From Anaerolineae bacterium (GTDB lineage Bacteria > Chloroflexota > Anaerolineae > B4-G1 > SLSP01), in the NCBI GenBank assembly GCA_021107605.1, contig JAIOSN010000101.1, positions 1 to 6,027 of the forward strand: a stretch of DNA of 6,027 nucleotides, given 5' to 3'. Both the position numbers and the translations under genes were made by a program. Shown here in pieces: positions 1 through 5,319 of the stretch (positions are counted from its first letter, which is position 1; each line of letters opens with the position of its first letter). The notes under the pieces are model-generated. The model was not told the DNA's origin. It saw only the letters and a list, made by a program, of their open reading frames with translations, and searched no databases.

Positions 1-42
1 CCTAATCCCTGCTCCCTAATCCCTGCTCACCACTCTCCACTT
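1..42. repeat. Heptanucleotide tandem array overlapping the 3' end of the glucosidase gene
   Basis: Six consecutive 7-bp units can be read on the plus strand. The first four alternate CCTAATC and CCTGCTC, giving two exact copies of a 14-mer (1-14 and 15-28). Two more degenerate units follow (ACCACTC, TCCACTT; 29-42). The array probably continues past the left edge. On the minus strand it encodes the last residues of the GH13 protein and supplies its TAG stop. Heptanucleotide tandem repeats (STRR) are known from heterocystous cyanobacteria; that this is a comparable element is inference. Confidence 0.8.
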
Positions 43-1666
43 CTACAATCACGCCCTCATACGCGCGCAGTTCCAACGTCTCACCGGCAACCGCTCCCTC
101 ACGATCCAAATAGGTGGAGAGCGCCACTGAACCGCTTCCCCCAGCGGGAATAGTCAGCGTACGTGATTCGGCGGAGAAGTTGAGCGCAATCAACCGTTTT
201 TCCTCGCCCGTGGCGCGCAGATAGACGTAACAATCCTGCTGCTCCACGTCCAAAGGCGTGTAACTGCCACCGTAGAGAGCCGGAGTCGCTCGCCGGTAAG
301 CCAACAAACGCCGGTAAAGGTTCAGAACCGAAGTTGGGTCCGCCGCCTGCACGGCGACGTTGCGCGTGGCATAATCAGCAGTGAGCGGCAACCAGGTTTC
401 GACGCCCGCCGGCGAGAAACCGGCGTTAGCGCCAGAGTCCCACTGCATCGGCGTGCGGCAGACATCGCGGGTGCGCTCTATGCCCAGGTTAAGGCCCTGC
501 GGATCCTGAACCTTCTCCGGCGGAATATCCACGTTAGGCATACCGAGTTCATCACCGTAGTAAAGCGTCGGTGTGCCGCGCAGCGTCAGCAACAACAGCG
601 CCGCCAGCCGCGCTTGGGCCTCGCCGCCGAAGCGGGTAGCCAGTCGCGCCCGGTCGTGATTGCCCAACACGTAGTTGGGCCACGCGAAATCGGGCAGCGC
701 CGCCTCCAGCGTATCGACGCTGGCGCGTATCTGCTGCGAATCCCAAGTCATGCCGTCCATCCAGCGAAAGTTGAAGGGCAAATGCAGCTCGTCGCCTTCC
801 GCGCCGTAATACTTGACCCATTCATCCAACGGGCCCCAGAGCTCTCCGATAGCGCAACGCTCATCGTATTCATCAAAAACCTGACGAATCTCGCGCATCC
901 GCTCGTGGTTCTCTGGCAAGAACATATTATGAACCGACAACAGACGTCCAAAGAGATCATTCGCCAGTAAATGGGGAGAGGCATCCGGGTTGGGAGGATT
1001 GTCGCGCAACTCCTCATCCTTCATCAACAAGCCGATCACGTCCATGCGAAAACCATCCACGCCGCGATCCAACCAGAAGCGCAAAGTATCGTACATCGCC
1101 TCACGGACGGTGGAATTGCGCCAGTTGAGCTCTGGCTGTCCCGGCACGAACTGATGGAGGTAATACTGCCCGGTCCGCTCATCAAAAGTCCAGGCCGGCC
1201 CACCAAAGAAACTACCCCAGTTGTTGGGCGGGCCGCCATCCAGCGCCGGATCGCGCCAGATGTACCAATCGCGTTTGAGGTTATCCCGGCTGCTGCGCGA
1301 TTCGACGAACCAGCGGTGCTGATCCGAGGAATGATTCGGCACCCAATCAATGATAATTTTGAGCTCGCGCGCGTGCGCCTCGGCGACCAGTCGGTCAAAA
1401 GTCGCCAGATCGCCAAAGAGCGGTGCGACGTCACAATAATCGGCCACGTCGTAGCCAAAATCGGCCATGGGAGAGGGGTAGAAGGGGCTGATCCAAATAG
1501 CATCCACGCCCAAGGCGTCGTCAGAACCGGCGAGATAATCCAGCTGTGCAATAATGCCCTCTAAATCGCCGACGCCATTTCCCGTAGTGTCATCAAAACT
1601 ACGCGGGTAGATCTGATAGACTACGCCGCGTTGCCACCAATGTAGTTCCTGTTGAGGAGAATTCAT
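2..1666 (-). CDS. GH13 alpha-glucosidase, oligo-1,6-glucosidase-like
   Basis: This is a 554-residue cytoplasmic glycoside hydrolase of family 13, predicted to release glucose from the non-reducing ends of short alpha-glucosides. The (beta/alpha)8 domain opens with VVYQIYPRSF (residues 15-24). Conserved regions are complete: DWVPNH (107-112), QPELN (177-181, the oligo-1,6-glucosidase-type region V), GFRMDV with nucleophile D209, acid/base E275 in IGELW, and GNHD with D338 as the third carboxylate. The loop GTPTLYYGDELGMP (364-377) and RTPMQWD (404-410) are typical of the group, and a C-terminal beta domain follows. Valine directly after the nucleophile (V210) is the residue linked to alpha-1,6 preference in this group; alpha-1,4 maltases usually have Thr there. 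No signal peptide is seen. The ATG at 1666 sits 14 codons before the first conserved strand, which suits the family, but the ribosome binding site is weak (GTGAG, 11 nt upstream). The last eight residues (EQGLGSRD) come from a heptad repeat and look like a late addition. A trehalose- or sucrose-active relative cannot be excluded. Confidence 0.95.
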   Translation of the reverse strand: MNSPQQELHWWQRGVVYQIYPRSFDDTTGNGVGDLEGIIAQLDYLAGSDDALGVDAIWISPFYPSPMADFGYDVADYCDVAPLFGDLATFDRLVAEAHARELKIIIDWVPNHSSDQHRWFVESRSSRDNLKRDWYIWRDPALDGGPPNNWGSFFGGPAWTFDERTGQYYLHQFVPGQPELNWRNSTVREAMYDTLRFWLDRGVDGFRMDVIGLLMKDEELRDNPPNPDASPHLLANDLFGRLLSVHNMFLPENHERMREIRQVFDEYDERCAIGELWGPLDEWVKYYGAEGDELHLPFNFRWMDGMTWDSQQIRASVDTLEAALPDFAWPNYVLGNHDRARLATRFGGEAQARLAALLLLTLRGTPTLYYGDELGMPNVDIPPEKVQDPQGLNLGIERTRDVCRTPMQWDSGANAGFSPAGVETWLPLTADYATRNVAVQAADPTSVLNLYRRLLAYRRATPALYGGSYTPLDVEQQDCYVYLRATGEEKRLIALNFSAESRTLTIPAGGSGSVALSTYLDREGAVAGETLELRAYEGVIVEVESGEQGLGSRD

Positions 1667-1716
1667 AAGATTATTTGCTCACTTTCCAAGTAGGTTACTC
1701 CATCTAAAACCGCTGT

Positions 1717-1722
1717 ATTATA
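1717..1722 (-). promoter_or_regulatory. Candidate -10 box for the glucosidase gene
   Basis: A perfect TATAAT on the minus strand lies in the 84-bp gap between the GNAT gene and the glucosidase gene, leaving a leader of about 45 nt before the ATG at 1666. No convincing TTGACA-like -35 is present 16-18 bp upstream, and there is no TGN extension. It suggests the glucosidase can be transcribed separately from the two genes upstream. No operator palindrome was found. Confidence 0.45.
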
Positions 1723-1750
1723 CCGCAACAGCCTCTTTTTGCAGCCAGAC

Positions 1751-2164
1751 TCATCCTCTTTTGCCCGCCTGTCGCTCATAATTGCGGCGCAGCATACCGG
1801 TAGCACGGCGCATCCCTAGAGCAACGTAAAATTCCTGCAAGTCCGGATCACAGGTCAAATCCACCATGTACAGATCATCAAGTTGCTCCAACATGCGACG
1901 GACCAATTCCCTACCAATACCCTGCCCCTGGTAAGCCGGCAACACTTCCAGCAGTGGGATGTAGGCGCTCAAAACCCCATCGCTGATAGCGTTGAGGCAA
2001 CCCACCACTTTCCCAGTCTCATCGTCAACGGCTAAGACAATCCGATAGCTCTGTTGAAGTATTCGCAAATGTGTTTGCGGGGACGGTGGATGAGGCCAAC
2101 CGACAAAGAAGCCCTGGAGTCTATCGAGGGTGATGTTGGTTAAGTTGTCCGCATAAGAGATCAT
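1751..2164 (-). CDS. GNAT family N-acetyltransferase
   Basis: A 137-residue protein, the length of a single GNAT domain, which transfers an acetyl group from acetyl-CoA to an amine; the acceptor cannot be told from sequence. Motif A is clear: strand YIPLLEVLP (68-76) followed by the pyrophosphate-binding loop Y78-QGQGIG (79-84) and helix RELVRRML. Motif B is seen as EFYVALGMRR (111-120). The N-terminal part contains FFVGWPHPPSP (19-29), which contains several prolines and may help form the acceptor site; this is inference. The ATG at 2164 lies 6 bp after the TAA of the zinc protein gene and has no Shine-Dalgarno sequence (upstream bases TTACTAATTCAAT), so translation probably depends on coupling to the upstream gene. 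The pair is likely one operon. The stop is TGA at 1753-1751. Confidence 0.9.
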   Translation of the reverse strand: MISYADNLTNITLDRLQGFFVGWPHPPSPQTHLRILQQSYRIVLAVDDETGKVVGCLNAISDGVLSAYIPLLEVLPAYQGQGIGRELVRRMLEQLDDLYMVDLTCDPDLQEFYVALGMRRATGMLRRNYERQAGKRG

Positions 2165-2170
2165 ATTGAA

Positions 2171-2851
2171 TTAGTAAGGCGGCTCAGACGGCCCACAATA
2201 AGCACACATCCCCATCCGAGGTGAGTTCCCCACCGGGAGCGGTTCCCCATAATCGTCGTGCGGGTGTTTCTCAACATGCCGGTCGCAGAGCAATCCCGAT
2301 TTATCATCCTCGTAGAGACACTCCAGGCAAAGGTGCGTAGCCGGCGCACCACATTCCATGCAACGCAGATCCGGTGGATTATTGCGCGCCAGCAAGAAAA
2401 TAGGATGCGCGGTCAACGGGCGACCCGTGCGTACTTTGCGCACCTTGATCAACGTCTCCGAAGTACTCCCGAAATCGTACAGATGGGTCAACTTAACGCC
2501 CGGCTCAAACAAGGTATCCACCCGCGCGCTCATGGGAATTTCATCCGACCAACCACCATAAGTGAACATGCTCAGATGACCACAACATTCCAGCCAAATT
2601 CCCCGCAGATAGTAATCCAGGTCATCCAGAGTCGCCGTGCCGTTCATTTCCAAATGCAACCAGTAATCCCCACCCCAGACGTCTTGAACCTGCAACTGAT
2701 AGAGCCGTTGTCGCCGTTCATCTCCCTGCTCCGCGACAGCGATAGCCTTTTCCCGCTCCGAGCAAGCCTCCCAGTGCCGGGATAGCCCTCCGCGCGTCAT
2801 CTCTCGCCCACAAAAAATACATTTACCGCGTGGTCGTTCACTGCGTGCCAT
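2171..2851 (-). CDS. pRiA4b ORF-3-like domain protein with flanking zinc-binding motifs
   Basis: A 226-residue soluble protein of unknown function. Three parts are visible. Residues 11-30 hold a C-x2-C-x11-H-x3-C cluster (C11, C14, H26, C30), a probable zinc knuckle. Residues 50-140 resemble the pRiA4b ORF-3 / IS1096 passenger (TnpR-like) domain: a YQLQV strand, the TLDDLDYYLRGIWLECCGHLS helix region, and LTHLYDFGST (121-130), close to the family's Y-DFGD/S motif. Residues 164-198 hold a second cluster (C164, C167, C175, C178, C189, H192, H196, H198) that recalls a B-box or MYND-type double zinc site. A conserved-looking tail has NSPRMGMCAYCG (209-220). Database names such as 'IS1096 passenger' do not show that it is part of a transposon; no IS1096 is seen here. 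The ATG at 2851 has a GGAGG 6 nt upstream. It is probably cotranscribed with the GNAT gene that follows after 6 bp. Confidence 0.85.
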   Translation of the reverse strand: MARSERPRGKCIFCGREMTRGGLSRHWEACSEREKAIAVAEQGDERRQRLYQLQVQDVWGGDYWLHLEMNGTATLDDLDYYLRGIWLECCGHLSMFTYGGWSDEIPMSARVDTLFEPGVKLTHLYDFGSTSETLIKVRKVRTGRPLTAHPIFLLARNNPPDLRCMECGAPATHLCLECLYEDDKSGLLCDRHVEKHPHDDYGEPLPVGNSPRMGMCAYCGPSEPPY

Positions 2852-2857
2852 TTTTTA

Positions 2858-2862
2858 CCTCC
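2858..2862 (-). promoter_or_regulatory. Ribosome binding site of the zinc protein gene
   Basis: Minus-strand GGAGG followed by the 6-nt spacer TAAAAA and then ATG at 2851. It fixes the start codon and is the only good Shine-Dalgarno for the zinc protein/GNAT pair. Confidence 0.85.
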
Positions 2863-2875
2863 GTAGTGAAAGTCA

Positions 2876-2931
2876 AAGTTACAAGTTATAAGTTACAAGT
2901 CAAAAGTCGAAAGTCAAAAGTTGAAAGTTGA
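2876..2931. repeat. Heptanucleotide tandem array upstream of the zinc protein gene
   Basis: Eight consecutive 7-bp units with plus-strand consensus AAGTYRN (minus strand NYRACTT, e.g. CAACTTT, TGACTTT, TAACTTG). The trinucleotide AGT recurs exactly every 7 bp at 2877, 2884, 2891, 2898, 2905, 2912, 2919 and 2926; two further AGTs at 2865 and 2871 are spaced by 6 bp. The units vary mainly at the two positions after AGT, so the period is strict while the sequence drifts. If the minus-strand TATAAT at 2965-2970 is used, the array lies in the 5' leader of the zinc protein mRNA. Confidence 0.9.
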
Positions 2932-2964
2932 AAACGGTTCTGCGCTCTCTGCGTCCCTGTAGAG
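2932..2964. other. Short non-coding spacer with TCTGCG direct repeats
   Basis: The interval between the heptad array and the presumed IS remnant holds two TCTGCG copies (2939-2944 and 2948-2953), reading as ACGCAGA/GCGCAGA on the minus strand. It has no open frame of note. Together with the neighbouring arrays it makes the whole 2852-3146 gap a mosaic of repeat-derived pieces rather than unique regulatory DNA. Confidence 0.4.
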
Positions 2965-2970
2965 ATTATA
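2965..2970 (-). promoter_or_regulatory. Candidate -10 box driving the zinc protein/GNAT pair
   Basis: A perfect minus-strand TATAAT within GATATAATCT, about 115 bp upstream of the ATG at 2851. No good -35 hexamer is seen at the usual distance (CGTGTT at a 17-bp spacer is poor). It lies at or close to the outer end of the IS remnant, so an IS end may have supplied the promoter. If used, the mRNA leader would carry the heptad array. Confidence 0.35.
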
Positions 2971-3032
2971 TCGATTAACTGAGCAAAAACACGAAATGCG
3001 GGTAAGCTGTACGGTAACTAATGACCCAGTCT

Positions 3033-3037
3033 GGAGG
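3033..3037 (+). promoter_or_regulatory. Ribosome binding site of the truncated transposase frame
   Basis: GGAGG with a 6-nt spacer to the ATG at 3044, a near-ideal Shine-Dalgarno on the strand opposite to all intact genes. It is the strongest sign that a real gene once began here. Confidence 0.7.
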
Positions 3038-3043
3038 AGTAAG

Positions 3044-3124
3044 ATGACTACTTATCAAAAGTATGCCGCAAAACCAACCGAATTCCTCGCTCTGACGGGC
3101 TACACGCGTGAGAAATTTGCATAG
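3044..3124 (+). pseudogene. Truncated transposase gene, N-terminal 26 codons only
   Basis: The frame encodes 26 residues, starting MTTYQKYAAKPTEF and ending LTGYTREKFA, then TAG. The pattern of a short basic start, a F-x-x-LTG motif and a helix of the T-x-E-x-F type matches the N-terminal helical region of IS5-superfamily (HARBI1-like DDE) transposases, which run to roughly 250-300 residues. The stop falls where the sequence joins the heptad array, so the frame appears to be cut by rearrangement rather than by a point mutation. No other transposase segment occurs in the window. The family call rests on a short stretch and recall of similar N-termini. The alternative is a genuine 26-residue peptide gene, since the start signals are intact. 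Confidence 0.55.
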
Positions 3125-3125
3125 A

Positions 3126-3146
3126 CAACTTGCAACTTGCAACCTA
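3126..3146. repeat. Short heptanucleotide array directly after the ATPase stop codon
   Basis: Three 7-bp units on the plus strand, CAACTTG twice and the divergent CAACCTA. They begin immediately after the ATPase TGA (3149-3147) in the direction of transcription. The unit belongs to the same sequence family as the array at 2876-2931 but lies in the opposite orientation: on the minus strand this one reads CAAGTTG, that one CAACTTT. No terminator hairpin with a U-tract was found downstream of the ATPase gene. Confidence 0.7.
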
Positions 3147-5297
3147 TCACTGCAGGTCGGTTTCTTTCACCAGGCGACCCATTTTTTGCATTTCGCGCCG
3201 TGTCCCCTGGAAGAGATGCTGCATAGTGACCTTGCCGGTATCGGCGGCCGCCAGGAAAGCAGCAAAGACTATGATGTTGCGGATATTCCCCCCAGCCAAT
3301 TTGAAGCGACGGGATAATAGCTCGAAATCAAGTTTCCCTGCGCGCGGCACCGTCGCCGGGAAGAGGGTTTGCCAGATCTGCAAGCGATATTCCTCTTCAG
3401 GGAAGGGAAAACTTATCGCGAATTGCAGGCGGCGGGTAAAGGCCTCATCCAAATTGGCGCGCATGTTAGTGGCCAGAATAGTCACTCCGTCGTAGGCCTC
3501 CATGCGCTGCAAGAGATAGCTGGTCTCGATGTTCGCATAACGGTCATGGGCGTCTTTCACCGCCGACCGTTTGCCGAAGAGAGCATCCGCTTCATCAAAG
3601 AAAAGTATCACGTTACTACTCTGCGCCTCACTGAAAATATGCTCCAAATTTTTCTCGGTCTCGCCGATGTACTTGCTCACGATAGTGGATAGGTCAATTT
3701 TGTAAAGGTCTAACTCCAGTTCAGTGGCGATGACCTCGGCAGCCATCGTTTTGCCGGTTCCCGGCGGCCCGGCAAAGAGCATGGCGATGCCGTTGTTGGT
3801 GGCCAATTTCTTCCCTACGCCCCACGCCTCTAATACCTGAGAGCGACCGCGCACCATATCCACGATCTCATGCAGCAGTTCCAACTGTTCCGCCGGCAAA
3901 ACGATATCTGCCCACTGATAACGCGGCACGATCTGGCGCGCCAAGTCGGAGAGATGGGGGCTGGAATGAGCACGGGCAGCCGTGAAGAGATTGGTGATAT
4001 GGAGGGCACCGCGCTGCTGCACGACTTGATCGCGTGCCGTAGCGACCGCATCACGGATTTGCCCCGAAGTCAACCTAAATTGCCCAGCCAAAGCGTCAAG
4101 TTGCCCCTCGTAATCCGGGAATTCCTCCACTACAAAGTGCTCCCAGAGGGATAAGCGTTGAGCGTAGTGGGGAAGAGGAAAGTTAACCCACCACAACGGC
4201 CGTTGGCGCTCCAGTCCCGCTGCCAGCCAACGTCTTTTCCCGGCCACGATCAGGGGAAGCGAGCAGGCTTCTAATTCGGTCAGGATCGCAATCGGGAGAT
4301 GTTCGTCTTGCAAACAAGCATCCCAACCGGTGAAGTAAGTTAAGGCTGCGTTGAGCCGGGCGTCGCGCAGCGCCAAACGGATGGCCAGACGAGGCGTAAG
4401 CTGGCCATCCGCGAGCACGGGAGGCAGCGCTACCCGCAGGAGCGGCCGTTGGATATGCAGAGCTGCTAAACGTGCAGCAGCGTGTTGCGCGGTGATATCG
4501 GGGCCAAAGAACGCCATTATAGGCGCGCGCTCCTGAGTTTCTAGCCGGCTGTCTGGCAGCACAGCGGTCAGCAGCATATCCCTAGTACTAGGCTCAGGCC
4601 ACTCCAGGGAGATATGTCCGCGCAGTTCAGTGGGAGGCTGGTAATTTCCCAATAGCCAGGTGACAATAGCCGCGTCGACATGCAAGGTATGGCTGAGGAG
4701 AGAATCTCTCCCGTTTTGAAGATCGCTCTTCTGTTGTAAGAGCCGGTGCTTGAAGAGCGGCGCGTCCTCACTAAAATAGGGTAACGCCAATAAACGGTTG
4801 TCGCCCGGTGGAGCCAATAACGCCAAAGATAAATTGATGGTGGGATTTTTGCAGGTCACATTATCCTGCAAGTAAGCGTAGAGTCGCTCATATTGCAGAT
4901 CGAAGTGCGGAGCCAGGCAAATGAGCAAGAGGTCTAATGCAAAACGGTCCAACTCGAAGGTTGCCGCCAGATACTCCAGGCGCAAAGAGATTTTGCGGCG
5001 GGCCGCCTCCTTTTTTAGCTCCTCGATACGTGCTGTTATCTCAATCTCGGCTTGAGCGAAGGCGTCTGTTTCGGCGGTCGATAATGAGATTGTCTGTCCC
5101 CAACTAACTCCCCAGGGACGAGCGAGTAATGCTTGAGCGTCTGCGTCAGAGAGATATAGTCCTCGAAAATCATCGTGGGGGTTCTGCCCCGCCAATTGCC
5201 AACGGCGAACCTCACGCTGGATAAGAAGATCAATGCGGCGGAGCTCCGCCAGTAGATGTTGCAAGCTTAGATCAGTCTCTCGTTCTCTCTGGATCAA
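3147..5297 (-). CDS. AAA+ ATPase of contractile-injection-system type (Afp15/Pvc15-like)
   Basis: A 716-residue cytoplasmic ATPase. Residues 1-110 are charged and helical, and about 105-165 resemble the winged-helix part of this family (LDLLLICLAPHFDLQYERLYAYLQD). Residues 258-390 look like a degenerate first AAA domain: the P-loop position reads GPDITAQHAA and lacks the Lys-Thr pair. The C-terminal AAA module is complete: Walker A GPPGTGKT (510-517), pore-loop-like KYIGETEKN (542-550), Walker B ILFFDEAD (564-571), sensor 1 ATN (609-611), arginine pair R622-R623, and sensor 2 GGNIRN (669-674). This layout is typical of ATPases encoded with extracellular contractile injection systems, where the protein is thought to help assembly; standalone copies also exist. 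The start is TTG at 5297, supported by GGAGGG 4 nt upstream; the next possible start (codon 12, also TTG) has no ribosome binding site. It follows the DUF11 gene by 22 bp. That a contractile system lies beyond the right edge is inference. Confidence 0.93.
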   Translation of the reverse strand: MIQRERETDLSLQHLLAELRRIDLLIQREVRRWQLAGQNPHDDFRGLYLSDADAQALLARPWGVSWGQTISLSTAETDAFAQAEIEITARIEELKKEAARRKISLRLEYLAATFELDRFALDLLLICLAPHFDLQYERLYAYLQDNVTCKNPTINLSLALLAPPGDNRLLALPYFSEDAPLFKHRLLQQKSDLQNGRDSLLSHTLHVDAAIVTWLLGNYQPPTELRGHISLEWPEPSTRDMLLTAVLPDSRLETQERAPIMAFFGPDITAQHAAARLAALHIQRPLLRVALPPVLADGQLTPRLAIRLALRDARLNAALTYFTGWDACLQDEHLPIAILTELEACSLPLIVAGKRRWLAAGLERQRPLWWVNFPLPHYAQRLSLWEHFVVEEFPDYEGQLDALAGQFRLTSGQIRDAVATARDQVVQQRGALHITNLFTAARAHSSPHLSDLARQIVPRYQWADIVLPAEQLELLHEIVDMVRGRSQVLEAWGVGKKLATNNGIAMLFAGPPGTGKTMAAEVIATELELDLYKIDLSTIVSKYIGETEKNLEHIFSEAQSSNVILFFDEADALFGKRSAVKDAHDRYANIETSYLLQRMEAYDGVTILATNMRANLDEAFTRRLQFAISFPFPEEEYRLQIWQTLFPATVPRAGKLDFELLSRRFKLAGGNIRNIIVFAAFLAAADTGKVTMQHLFQGTRREMQKMGRLVKETDLQ

Positions 5298-5301
5298 AAA
5301 A

Positions 5302-5307
5302 CCCTCC
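5302..5307 (-). promoter_or_regulatory. Ribosome binding site fixing the TTG start of the ATPase
   Basis: Minus-strand GGAGGG, then TTTT and the TTG start, so that six T residues in a row straddle the start codon. The strong Shine-Dalgarno compensates for the weak start codon and rules out the later in-frame TTG. Confidence 0.85.
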
Positions 5308-5319
5308 GCTAGCTATATC

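Larger units (their letters stand above)
2961..3124 (+). mobile_element. 5' remnant of an insertion sequence
   Basis: This stretch carries the start of a transposase-like gene with its ribosome binding site, preceded by about 80 bp of AT-richer leader (from roughly 2961) that could include the left terminal inverted repeat. The rest of the element, including the catalytic domain and right end, is missing: right of 3124 the sequence passes straight into a heptad array and then the ATPase gene. The left boundary is a guess, because with one end lost no inverted repeat partner or target duplication can be identified. It reads opposite to all surrounding genes. Confidence 0.5.

Noticed and set aside
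971..1564. Long open frame on the plus strand inside the glucosidase gene (197 codons)
   Set aside because: It is fully antisense to a gene with every GH13 catalytic motif, its product shows no recognisable domain, and it has no convincing ribosome binding site. Long antisense frames are expected in GC-rich genes.
1723..1750. Terminator between the GNAT and glucosidase genes
   Set aside because: There is an A/G-rich run but no inverted repeat of useful length followed by U residues on the transcribed strand.
2258..2785. Plus-strand open frame of 175 codons across the zinc protein gene
   Set aside because: It is antisense to a gene with conserved cysteine and histidine clusters and a clear ribosome binding site; the translated product looks compositionally random.
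2876..2931. CRISPR-like array
   Set aside because: The 7-bp units are contiguous and have no spacers or long repeats.
3044..3124. Toxin or signalling micro-peptide gene as first choice for the 26-codon frame
   Set aside because: There is no hydrophobic or toxin-like composition, and the residues fit a transposase N-terminus better. It is kept only as an alternative.
3108..3692. Overlapping plus-strand frames at the 3' end of the ATPase gene
   Set aside because: They run antisense to the conserved AAA module and encode nothing recognisable. One starts within the IS stub but in another reading frame.
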